Notes under the pieces: generated by a model
Told to the model about the DNA's origin: nothing
Databases searched by the model: none
The model's input: the letters and a program-made list of their open reading frames with translations, nothing else
Origin: Neurospora crassa OR74A
Taxonomy: Eukaryota; Ascomycota; Sordariomycetes; Sordariales; Sordariaceae
Direction: 5' to 3'
Assembly (NCBI RefSeq): GCF_000182925.2
Contig: NC_026501.1
Location: 1,674,001-1,738,000 of the forward strand
DNA length: 64,000 nucleotides
Made by a program: the position numbers and the translations under genes
Shown: in pieces, positions 21,801-32,520 of the stretch
Position numbering within the stretch: the stretch's first letter is position 1
Layout: each line of letters begins with the position of its first letter

Positions 21801-23989
21801 GGAACATTGCTGCAAGAAACATCGAGACTATCGGAACCAACCGGCTTTAGAACGACGCCCTGTGGACCTCCAGCGTTATCTTTTAGGTTCGCGGAGGTAC
21901 AAGGCCCGGTGTCATCCACCTGGCGTAGTCCTGCCAAGGATCACAATCATATATACGGCCCTGGGCTTGACGTGAAGCTGACTGCTTTCCCTTTTGTGTC
22001 CATCAAATTGTGAAGCGAACGGAAAAGCGGCCAAAAGTTTGTGGGAGCTTATTCCTTGCATTACTGAGCACATCATGGCAATTTTGCTCGGCCATTTCTC
22101 GGAACCAACTCTTCATGACTTGCGTTCGGTGACTTCAACATTCTGCGTGATGTAGTATGTATACAGGCTCACATTCGGATCGGAGGGCCGCTATCGCTGT
22201 TAGAGCGAGGTAATCTTGTCCGGTTGCAACCCCTACTTGCTCACGGTACACAATTGCTCCCGCTGATTCTGACCCGCAACCAGGCAAAACGGAGGGTATT
22301 CAGAGCTGTAATGCTGCGAGAAGGTGTATGAATACAGTTACGACAAGTTGTTCAACACGTTTCTGGGCTTTCTGGGCTTGCTCCGACTGTTTGAGGCATC
22401 CTGGTTGAAGTTGTTTTGCTGGTTAACGCGGAGACCAGAACATGACCTTTGGATCTCGATGGCAGGCTCAGCTAAAGCGAGACCCAAGATGGAGTCCGGG
22501 GTTGCATCATCAGTCATGTCAACCCTTCCAGTTCCCGATGTCGATATTCCTTTGGTACAGCGACCCAGCCGTATCAAGCCATTTCTCTGGTGGAAACCAT
22601 GGAGGTAGACCATTAGAAGCTTTGCTTAAACCCCGACCACCGCGAGGCCGTCATGCAGGCTTCTTGGTGGTTGTCTTCCATCAGGCAGCCCATCTGGTTG
22701 AAGCAGAGCCCAACCTGCCCGATATGCGGTTCATCTTGTGATCCCCAAGGACTCCAGCCTCACGAAGACGTCAGGTTTGACACGCGATATGCCGGAAAAG
22801 CCGTGTCTCCTTGCCGCGATTTGATGGCCGATCTTGCATGAACTTTATAAAGTGTATTTGATGTCAGAAGCAGTGAATTTCCCACGGCATGACGTGATAA
22901 TGTTCGAAAACTAACCATTCAACACCCGTCAACTAAGATCTTGGATTCTTCCCGGTGCGCGCGTCCTTGAGTATCAAATCAAGCTGTATCTGGTCGGGCA
23001 TCCCTCGCGGTGGGCAGGGTGCCTCCAGAAGACAACTGGCTCAGGCAAGCGATCCGGCTATGCCTTTGCCGGTCAGCGTACAGGAGGGCTCTCCTTATAT
23101 AAGGGCCTCCGGTCATTCGCTGAATCCTGAGAACTTCGTCTTGATGAAAGAACTCAACGCCCGTATCCTTTCCGATCTCTAGGGCTCCGAGAGATAGCTG
23201 AGCGGTTGTGAGGATAACCGAAGATGAACAGTCCGATGCTGGTTGCTCGACTGCTCGGTTATGAGAGCCCGTGACGAAGCTGTAGAATTTTTTATTTTTT
23301 TTCTTCCATTTTTTTTTTTTTTTGGTGACACGATGGAAACACTTGGAACTGAGTTTATTCGGGGTGCTTTGATTGAGAAAAAGAGGCATTGTGCTCGGCG
23401 TGTTCAGTATGCTTCTTGCTGTGGCTATTTGATTGAGTGCAAGGAGGCATTTGAAACCGGAAAGAACAATTCGAATATGCAGTGGCGCAAGACTCGGGGC
23501 CGAACAGTCATTATAAAAATTGTAACGGGAACCATGAATTGGGAAATGGCAGTGATGGACAAAGGTCCGGAAGCGGAAGGGTTAGTGAACGAGAAGTGAC
23601 TGAACGGGCGAGAGGAAGGAAGAGGACGTTGTAAGCCATCATATGCCACAGACATGAATGAATACATTTATCAAGATGCTGAGTACCCGTAGATCTCGGT
23701 CATGCTTACGCATAGTGTATGTACATATCCGAGCCACCCACCCAGTACTCGCGCCAAGGTCGCCGAACCACATCTGAAATGCGGACGTCCGAGCTTTCGC
23801 CGTACGCTGACGAAGGCAAACGCATCATCACGACTGATCGACGAGCCATATTCGCCGGCGCCTTGACTTCTACAGCACCTTTTTCCTACCACACTCACGA
23901 GTTTCTCCACGAGGCACGAGCATACCAAATCGTACGCACCAAGCAGCACAGAGGCCAAAAGAGGGAAACGGGAAAGGAAGTTGATCGAT
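18809..23989. other. Long gene-free tract (5.2 kb)
   Basis: This is the largest spacer in the window, between the ferric reductase start and Isd11. Open frames up to 187 codons occur (for example 20259-20801 and 20653-21216, plus strand), but they overlap one another, lack domains and show no intron-exon continuity. I see no terminal repeats, transposase-like frame or strong AT bias. It may hold the ferric-reductase promoter, long untranslated regions or non-coding transcripts. Small features include a T-rich run near 23287-23323. Confidence 0.55.
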
Positions 23990-24604
23990 ATGTCTACCGT
24001 CGCAAGGACTGGCGAGTCAGCCGGCAAAGTTCTGTCGCTGGTATGTAGCATGCCTTTCTGCGCACTTCTTTCCCTGGATCGTAAACGGTATTTGGGCTAG
24101 AACAACGCAAACGCTAACATCGTTGCTTTGAACCAACAGTATCGTCAGCTTTTGCGCCAGGGAAATCAGTTTTCCTCTTACAACTTCAGAGAATACGCCA
24201 AGCGCCGCACAAGAGACGCTTTCAGGGAAAACAAGAACGTGGAGGATCCTAGACAGGTGCAGGAACTTGTGCAGAAAGGGTTACAGAATCTTCAGATGCT
24301 CAAGGTATGCCGGGCACTCGAGCTGAGACGCGACTTGGAGAATACAGAGAAGTTGACATTGGAATAGCGCCAAACAGTCATTAGCCAGTTTTACCAACAG
24401 GACCGCTTGGTCGTTGAGGGCGGGCTCTCGGTAAGTCTTCCTGAACCGTTCCGTGGAGTAGATCAGAGGTGATCTAACAAGTCGCAGGGTAAGGACAAAG
24501 AAGGAGGTAAGCTCAGGCAGAAGGATACTGGGTAAGTTATAATCTTGAGAAGCAGATTTGAGAAGAGCTGTCTTGCTAACGAACTGAACCTCAGCTGGGA
24601 CTAA
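23990..24604 (+). CDS. ISD11: Iron-sulfur cluster assembly protein Isd11 (LYRM4 family)
   Basis: Mitochondrial matrix LYR protein that binds and stabilises the cysteine desulfurase Nfs1 and, with acyl carrier protein, starts Fe-S cluster assembly. Five exons, 23990-24040, 24140-24304, 24368-24430, 24488-24531 and 24595-24604, give 110 residues. The N-terminus reads [17 protein letters not shown], then exon 2 begins [20 protein letters not shown]. The LYR motif is therefore split by intron 1 between Leu and Tyr. The conserved [13 protein letters not shown] and the exon-3 [17 protein letters not shown] match Isd11. After exon 4 the frame could stop in the retained intron (ending DTG); splicing to the last exon gives the ending DTGWD, which I prefer. 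No classic presequence is visible, as in yeast Isd11. Confidence 0.9.
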
Positions 24605-25722
24605 ATGGCTGCAGACGAAAATCCCTGTTTAGTAGTCGCTTTGCACGAATGACACGGGAAGAAAAGGCTATGTTTAATACTATGAGTGAAGGGTTGGCGA
24701 AGAGTACACCTGTTCGAGGTTGCAGGAATGATGACGGGATACCAATACCAGCTTTGATTTAGCAGGCCAACAAGTCCAAAGGTGGTGGTCGACGGGGCTT
24801 CTCTGATAGCAGAGGATAATTAACTTAAATCAGTTACCATATCAAATTCCAGTGATTCGGCACAATTATGAACGGTCCCTTGGGTATAGATTATGTCTTG
24901 GTTGTGTCGTGCCATGATAACCGGCTTTCCGGATCACCGTCAGAACCTGCGAATCCTTGTCGCAACTAGATCGACTCGTTCCTTGCATATCCGAGATCGG
25001 TTTGGCAGTGGGGGCTGCCTTAAGAAGGTAAATTGCTTTACCGAGAATTCATGTCCCATTGGCATGGTCAGTGCGACCAGTGCGCGCGACCACTGACTGA
25101 CCACTGCAGGACGAGCCACTGCAGTCAATCGAAGGCTGTCGGAGAGTGTCAGGTTGGCCGCCGCGACTTGAATGCGACGCGCAACATCCCGCACCTTGTC
25201 GACTTCCATCCTTCCATTGACAACATTCTTAGCTGGCGGCATAGGATCGATTTCTTGTGGAAGCTACCTCTGCATCAGTACGGGTTCCCCTTACTCTTCT
25301 CTTTCTCTATCACATACCTACCTACCTATAGTTTGCACCATATCGTTACGTAGTCCGGCATCTAGTCGCTTTCAGCCGATCCATCGTTATTGTTCATCAT
25401 CATCCATCCTTCTATTCAGGTTCCAACACAGTACAGCGGCAGAACAAGCAGCACTTAGAAGCAGTCCCTGGACCGCTGACCTGCACTCACCCACCGACGT
25501 TGCTCCACCTCTATTCAAGATTAGACCGAGACATATTCGACCATCTGTTCTGCGGTCCCCAGTATACATCTACGTACCTCCCTCTTGGATAGAGCTATTG
25601 GTGTTTTGGATATCGGCACAGCGGTGTTACACTTGTTTGGCGTTTCGTCCTTATCTGCCTGGGCATGAGAAAGAACAGCTAGAGGTTCGGTATCTCAGTA
25701 GACAGACCTTCTCACACTTTCA
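24605..25722. other. Intergenic region between Isd11 and the AT-hook-like gene
   Basis: No supported gene. The first 200 bases are the Isd11 3' flank. The 25270-25722 part is pyrimidine-rich, with a TACC repeat at about 25316-25328, and is probably the promoter and 5' leader of the next gene on the same strand. Confidence 0.55.
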
Positions 25723-28196
25723 ATGGCGCCCACCGTGAGTTTGCTCGCCTTAATCCCGCCTCGAGTTCCTGCTTGCTGTCACAACTGAACTACTTCTGAC
25801 TATGCGGTTGTGTTTGCGCAACTCTAGTACCATCGATCAGCAGCCCAGACTCGGCGTGGCGCTCGCAGCGGTTTCCCGGAACACGACGACTTCGAGGGTC
25901 TACCTGTACGCCAATGGAGACAGGAATGGGTCAATGTAACACCTCCCCAACCTGCAGAGGCTACGCAGAAAAACGATATTTGGGACGTCGAGCTGCCCTT
26001 TGGCATGCCCAAGGAAACTAAGCTGCTCCCAACCCACAGCCAGGAGCTCCTGCGCGCCGCTCGCTCTGGCCGACTCTATAAGAGACCCGCTCCGACCGAC
26101 GACGACGATGAAAACGTCGACATCGACAACATCAAGGGCGACAAGAAGGAAAGCGATGCGGCTGCTGAAGGGTTCACCGTGAAGATGTGGAAGCAAACAC
26201 CACGTAACATCGAAGGGCCTGCTGAATCACACCTGGCCAAGCGCCATAAGAACACGGTCACATTACCACCAAAGTCGAGGCTGGTACAGATAGCCCAGGG
26301 ACCGACGGTTACCAGAGCAACCGTCCGGCGTATTGACGCCGCCGGCAACCCCTACGAGCAGACGATCACTTTGGCCGAGGGACAACAAGTTGATGGCGAG
26401 ATCATATCAACAACGGTGGTGCCGGCACCAGTCGCTGCGGCTGAGGTTGCGGCTCAGGCTGCGCCGCCTGCACCAGTCAGGAGAAGGCCTCCTCCGCCAA
26501 AGCGGAAGGCTAAGGGCCCTGGTCGAGGTCGCAAGAAGGGTAAGCTGCCACTCCCAACAACAACGCGGCCAGAGCCGACTAGTGTGGAGGCCGGTGATGC
26601 AGAGGTCAAGATCGAGGGCACTCCAGTAAACGTAAGTGTTTCCCTAACGTATATCACACTCGCGCCAGCAAAGCTGACAGTACGGCATAGGGAATCAAAA
26701 TCGAAGAAACCGGTGACAGTGCGAACCAGGATAGCGAGATGGCCGATTCCTCACAGATTCCTTCCGATGATGATGAGGGCGACGATGGCGACGAAGGGGA
26801 AGAAGAAGGCGATGCCGACGAAAGCATGGCTGAGGGCGATACCCCTGGTGTTGATACCAGCATCAGTCAGGACCAAGACCAGGAGATGGGCGATGCAGGA
26901 GCATCGGAAGTTATTCGCCCCAGCTCAACTGAAGAGTCAGAAGAAAGAGATGCCGGTAATGAGGAAGATACTGCTGCCAGGTCACGCCTTGGCAGCAGCC
27001 TCGCCCCGCCAACGCTCGGATCACTTGCGTCAATGAGACTTGAAGGGAGTCCACTGAAGAATGTAATGATCCGATCGCCAACAGAGCCTCCAGAGTCCAG
27101 GTCAGATGTGCCAGGGGTCGAGGGATCTTTCTTCCCGTCTACGACTGTAGACGACGTCAAGACCGAAGTTCCGGCTGCGGCGAAGGAGTTTGACACACAA
27201 GACAATTCTGTCGGTGCTGCCTTCCTTTCCGAAGTGGTGGTAGAGGCCGAGCAGCCGGTAGCTGACGCAGTGGATGTTACAACTGGAACCATCGCAATGG
27301 ATGTCGACACCAACTCTGAGCAGCAACAGCCCGCAGAATCGACTCCATCTGCCGAGGCTAAAGTCGAGGATCTTGGGGCTGCACTAGACTTGCCAGGGTT
27401 GCGGCCAGACGCTCCAACCTCCATTTTCACGTCGACCACATCCACTACGGCAGGTACAACAACAGAAATGATAACCACGGCCACAGAAACAGCATCGGCA
27501 CTGATAGACTCCTCGTCCGTTCCCGCAGACGCCCCGGTGGAAGAAGTCGATGTACTTCAGGAGCAACCTTCAGACGATGCTGTACCCACGATAGCAGAGC
27601 CCGTGCTCCAACCGCCAGACTCCCCGGCCCTGCTCCCCACTGCTACGACAGAGGATGAAGACGACGGGCTTAACTTGCTCGGTAGCCTGGAAAGGGAACT
27701 AGACCGTCAAGAGGAAGTGAGTCGCGCCGGTAGTGCCGCCAGCGGTGCCGGTACAGGTGCGGCTGCGGGTGCCACTACCAAACAAGAGAGCAACGGTGGA
27801 GTGGACAATCAGAAAGACACCAAGGCTGGCGAAGAAAAGCCATTGTCAGAGCCGGAGACACAGGGAGCTGCGGTAGAAGATGGAGGTAATACTGCCGAGT
27901 CGGACAAAGTCGGTACTGAGGCTACTGTCGATGTCACTGCCATTGCCGATGCTGCTGCTCCTCCTCCTCCTCCTTCTCCTTCTCCCCCTGCTACTACTGC
28001 CAGAGACGAAGAAAAGCCGAAAGAGGCTACCGCAGGCACCCCAGCGGAAAGTCAGGAAGCGGCTAAACAACAAGAGCAGGAACAAAAGGAAGACGTCCCT
28101 GCTTCCACTGCACTCAGTGCTGATGGTGACAGTGTTCTAAAAGAATCAGAACCGGAATCGGTCCAGCAAGTCGTTGAACCGCCAAAGCAAGAGTAG
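25723..28196 (+). CDS. Uncharacterised acidic protein with AT-hook-like basic patch
   Basis: I do not recognise a named family. Three exons, 25723-25734 (12 nt), 25828-26631 and 26691-28196, give 773 residues in consistent phase. The N-terminal 170 residues look folded and conserved-like, with basic and aromatic patches ([66 protein letters not shown]). Residues about 170-260 include a Pro/Lys-rich segment ending [10 protein letters not shown], which resembles an AT-hook and a nuclear localisation signal. The remaining 500 residues are acidic, rich in Asp, Glu, Ser, Thr and Ala, and probably disordered. The pattern suggests a nuclear, chromatin-associated role, but that is inference. Starting at the internal Met near 26005 would remove the conserved N-terminus. 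An intron around 27717 is possible, but the open frame runs through. Confidence 0.75.
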
Positions 28197-29237
28197 GGCG
28201 GCCTTAGAGTAGACAAGGAATTTGACGTTGACCGGTTTCGGGGGAAATTGGCTAACGAGCTGAGCTCCGTGCGATAGTGACTCAAAGGGGGTTTTGGTTA
28301 TTTGAAAAAGGTGTCACTCTCCCGGGAATCGTGTAGTGGATTGTCATTTTTGATAATTCTGTTTTGGGGAAGAATGTGAACAAAAGCTTTGCGTGCTTCA
28401 GAGCAAACAAAGGTGGCTGTAGGCTCGACTTGGCCCGACTTGAGATTGAAGATGTCACTCTTAGGTACTTTTGGCATATATGCTCAAGAAAGAAGCGAGG
28501 CTGTTTTTCATATGATATTGTGCAAATTTGTTGTTTGTCGACAGCATCGGTTGCCTGCCTGTCTGGCTTACATTCCGCACCCTCTTCAATTTTCATTGTG
28601 GTATGTCGATTCATGATCACGTTGAAGGGTGTGCTGCTAAAGCAGAGGTTCACCGCCAAGGCTAGCAGTGTCACGGGTGGTCTTCGCTGTGATGATAAAC
28701 CTTGCCTTGAACGGGTGCGACCTACGAATCAGAGATGCAGTGGCGCTCTAGAGCACATGACTAACACAACATCAAAATAGCCGCATGTTTGTTAACGTCA
28801 ATCAGGTACACGGACACTTGCAAGTACACTACTGATCAACTTCACGCGAACATGAGCAAAAATGTGTCTATAACGATGCTATTTGTCTCTAAATTCCAGG
28901 ACGATCGTACCTAATGCAACTCAGTGCGGCCGACTACTTTCAGGAGTCGCTGATGTATATATTGTCCCCCTGCCCACAAACGCCTGCCCGAATGCCCATT
29001 TTGAAACGCCACAATGCTAACAAATACTTGAATGTTTTCCACTCACAATGAAGTGATCATCCATCAACGCACCCAAGGGCGAACATGAAAAAAAAGAAGA
29101 AAATAAGAAAAAAAAGACGACGCCTTGATCAACAGATGCCAATCGAGGCCCAAAAGTCTCCCACGTCAACGAGAGATACGAAGCCCATCCTCCCATCCAG
29201 CCACCCCCCTAATTATCTTTTACCTCCTTTTCTTCTT
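28197..29237. other. Convergent intergenic region
   Basis: This is the 3' space between the acidic AT-hook-like gene (+) and PAPS reductase (-). No recognisable coding frame is present. It contains A-rich tracts near 29084-29115 and presumably both polyadenylation regions. Confidence 0.6.
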
Positions 29238-30173
29238 TCAAGCCTGAACCGTCTCGACCGGAGCAGCACCCTTTGCCTGCTTCCTCGCGTTCTCCGCCAG
29301 AAACTGGGCATACCTGCTCTGCTTGTTGTGGATTCCGCACTCCGTCTTGTTCTTGCCCTTCCAGCGCCCAGCACGCTCGTCCTCGCCCGCGGCGACGGGG
29401 CTAGTCGAGTGCCAATCACCAATGGACTTGTACCCCTTATCGAGCAGCTCGTTGTAAGGCACTTGGTGCTCATCAATGTAGGCCTTGACCTGCTGGAAGC
29501 TCCAGTTGACGAGCGGGTTGATCTTGACGATGCCACGCTCCTCATCCAGCTCAATGACGGGAATGGAGCCGCGTGCACCTCCCTGGGAGCGGCGGCGGCC
29601 TGTGAACACGGCAGCCACCTTGAGTTCCTGGTAGGCGCGGTTCTGCGGCTCCACCTTGGCGATCCAATCGTATAGTTCTTCGGAGGTTTCGTACAACTTC
29701 TCGCCGTAGAGGGCCTCAAACTCGTCGACGTTGGACACGTCGGCCGGCTTGAAGACGTGCAGCCGGATGTTGGGGTAGCGCTCCTGCACGCGGTCGACAA
29801 GAGCATAAGTTTCCTTGAAGTGGTAGAGCGTGTCGAGGAAGATCAGGTCGACGGGGGCCGCGTCGGGTGACTCCTTGGCCAGCTTGGAGAGCATGTCGAG
29901 CGTGACGAGGCCGGTCAGGCCGAAGGCCGTGGTCTGGAAGAGGTTGGGGAAGAGAATCTTGCAGAAGCGGAGGATGTCCAGGGCCTCCATGTTCTCGAGC
30001 TGTTTGTTTAGGTGGTCGAGATGAGGCTTGGTGAGAGAAATCAAGGGAAGGTTGGCGGTGGAGGAGTTGGCGGAAGCGAAGCCGGAGTCGACGGAGGCGT
30101 TGTCGTCAAACTTGCCGTCAAGCTTGGGGGACGAGGCCCTGGTGGAGGTCTGGGAGTTTTGCTCGGAGGCCAT
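29238..30173 (-). CDS. MET16: Phosphoadenosine phosphosulfate (PAPS) reductase
   Basis: Reduces PAPS to sulfite with thioredoxin in assimilatory sulfate reduction. Single exon of 311 residues. The start is ATGGCC at 30173 (MASEQNSQTST); the open frame continues upstream, but those residues are low-complexity and lie in the leader. After a Ser-rich N-terminal 40 residues, the PAPS-binding fold shows TTAFGLTGLVT (81-91), DTLYHF (114-119) and TGRRRSQGGAR (191-201). GDWHST is at 252-257 and the catalytic Cys279 sits in ECGIH (278-282). The Cys pairs that hold an iron-sulfur cluster in APS reductases are absent, so it is the PAPS type. The sulfur-assimilation gene is divergent from phosphoserine phosphatase, which supplies serine, but the 2.3-kb gap makes co-regulation only a possibility. 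Confidence 0.95.
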   Translation of the reverse strand: MASEQNSQTSTRASSPKLDGKFDDNASVDSGFASANSSTANLPLISLTKPHLDHLNKQLENMEALDILRFCKILFPNLFQTTAFGLTGLVTLDMLSKLAKESPDAAPVDLIFLDTLYHFKETYALVDRVQERYPNIRLHVFKPADVSNVDEFEALYGEKLYETSEELYDWIAKVEPQNRAYQELKVAAVFTGRRRSQGGARGSIPVIELDEERGIVKINPLVNWSFQQVKAYIDEHQVPYNELLDKGYKSIGDWHSTSPVAAGEDERAGRWKGKNKTECGIHNKQSRYAQFLAENARKQAKGAAPVETVQA

Positions 30174-32520
30174 GTTGAAGATGGATGGATGGATGGATGG
30201 ATGGATGAGGCTTGGTGATGTGTCTGTTGTGGATGGATGAGTGGTGACAGTGTATGTGTGAGACGACCACTTTCGGACAACGACCGACGACGACCTTGAT
30301 GGACGGTACGATAGATCACGGAGCCAAGAATCGCAGGATATGGAAACAAGACCAAGCAAACCACGCTTCGGAAAATGGGAGCAGAGTGGCTTATAAGAGA
30401 ATCCGGGGATAAGATGGGCTCGATGGACAAGCATGGAACTGGGGCTGGAATTTATGGTATCTTGTGGAATCCGAGAAGAAAGAGGAGGAGTCTGGGGTTC
30501 TTTGCGGTTCCGATTTCAACTCTTGCAAATCTGGGGCACAGAGGAAATCATGACCAAGCCAGAATCATTAGTAATTCCGCAAGTCAACGCATCTGCTGGA
30601 CTTTGACGCCGGGCATTGAGCACACCATCCACACCTAGGACTGCAGAGAACGGGTCAGCATTGGCCGTACACCCTCCAGGGTACATTGACTGGACCCATG
30701 ATGGCCGAAGAACGGTGCCAGACCGGGGCTGAAGACGCAATCGCAGCGTCGTTCGCAGTGCATCGGTTTCTTTGGGATGGTGGTGTTGAAAAGGAGGCTG
30801 ATCACGACATCTGGACGCCCTGTCATTGGTCAATGCCGCCTGGCTTTTGTGGGGATTTATATGCCGTAGCGTCTTCCTCACATCGGACGGTTTGAAAGAC
30901 GTCCGGCCGTCCGTTGCTTAACTTGGGACCCCCGGGGTACCGATTTCTCTGTGGCGAGCAGAGCGAAGCTCCAACCAGAGCAGGACTTTTACTTGCTCAA
31001 AACCCCCTCGCTCCATGTCTTCGCTCCGTACCCCTGGCGTCCCAAAGGCACGCTGCTCTGTCGTCAGAGACCCGAGTCTTGATCATTAACGTCATCACCT
31101 ACCAAAATTGCATTTTGCTTACCCGTGGCTTGTGATCGTGCTTTCAGGCTCATAGAACATGGCGCATGTTCTAGCGCGATCTGTCAGCCGTTGCCATCTC
31201 ATGCAGTGTACACTACAGCATGCGGTTTTGTTGTGTTTCGGAAACTCGTTTCTGCTTAGAAACTGTCACCATCCAATCATATCCCTCGGACAATTGCAGC
31301 CGAGTAGGATATTCAAAAGTCGCGTGTGATGTCACTTTTCCCCTTCGATTGGCCCCACAAGGCGCGACGTTAGGTAATCCACCGTACATCGAGGAATGGA
31401 ACTTGAACATTTTGCAATTACTCGGGCTTCCACCGCACCGGTAAGGTGTCGCGCTTCTCTTGGACACACTGCGCATCATGAGATTGGAGGGCATGGAGAG
31501 GTAGCTCGTTCTCTGAAAGCCCGTTTCTTTGGAGGGGAAATCGCCTTCTTCTCTTGTCCTGGGCCTTTTGTGCCACTGCCATGGAAAAACTATAACACTA
31601 CGAAGCAACGTCAACCGGGAAAAGATTTCTGAGGACAGACGCATGTAGTTTCCTACGTGGTGCAAGTATCTGCATACCGCTTACTTTCCGATTGTCAGGA
31701 TCGAGTTTAGAAGTTCCCTTACCGAGTGCCGCGAGGCCGATATCGATCCGCTCCAAAACCCCAACAGCAAGCGCTCTCTCCACATCTTATGGTAAACCAC
31801 GGGCATTGAGAGAAACTCACTGAGCTCCATTTTATTTCCCACCGACCTCCAAAAGCCCATTATTCCATCAGCCCAGGATTAATCCCAGACTGGTGATAGA
31901 CATGGACATGCTGAGGGCAGTTTGGGAACAAACGGGCACAAATACGCGGCCTGTCATGCGATTCTGAAACCCTGTGCCAACTTTGCCTTGGGCACAACGA
32001 ACCTGGTCGCCAACAGCGCTCTCCTGTTAATCCCTTCCACCCAGGCGCATATCATATGCCACCAGGACGGGGGAAGGCATGGCGTGCCGTCCAGTCTCGT
32101 GCTCCGATCCCGGTAAAGCCGCTCCATTGTCAAGGTCCCGGGCGGGGCAGCACGGGTGCCAAAACCAGGCTTTTGGTGGGGTCGTGCATGCCGCTTCCAC
32201 TTCGGTTAGTGTTCCCAAGGCACACGCCGGAGAGTGAAACCCGATTTTCTATTGACTGATTGCTGATAGCATCCAGTCACACTTTCACCCTACCGCTCGG
32301 TCGCATCGACAAAGGCCAGCCCTCGTGTCTCTCTACTTTTTTTTTATTTTTTTTTCGAACAACCGCAAGCGCTTTATTACACTACAACGCGGTCGCCCTT
32401 AGGTGTCACTATTCGCAGTTACGATCAGGCATTTAACTGCTTGTCGCGTTCTACTAGGAACCTCGAACACGCCTGCGCCAGTGTTTAGTCACAGCCTCGA
32501 GTCGCATCCAGATCACAGCC
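30174..32520. other. Divergent intergenic region, PAPS reductase / phosphoserine phosphatase
   Basis: Shared upstream space of two divergent metabolic genes. No coding frame with family resemblance is present. It includes the ATGG repeat beside PAPS reductase and a T-rich run at about 32337-32353 upstream of the phosphatase. I looked for a palindromic sulfur-control element of the ATGRYRYCAT type and saw none. Confidence 0.55.
30180..30207 (-). repeat. Tetranucleotide repeat in the PAPS reductase leader
   Basis: About seven units of ATGG on the plus strand (CCAT on the coding strand) end seven bases upstream of the PAPS reductase start codon. In the transcript the tract reads as CAUC-type repeats and adds no upstream AUG. 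Confidence 0.9.
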
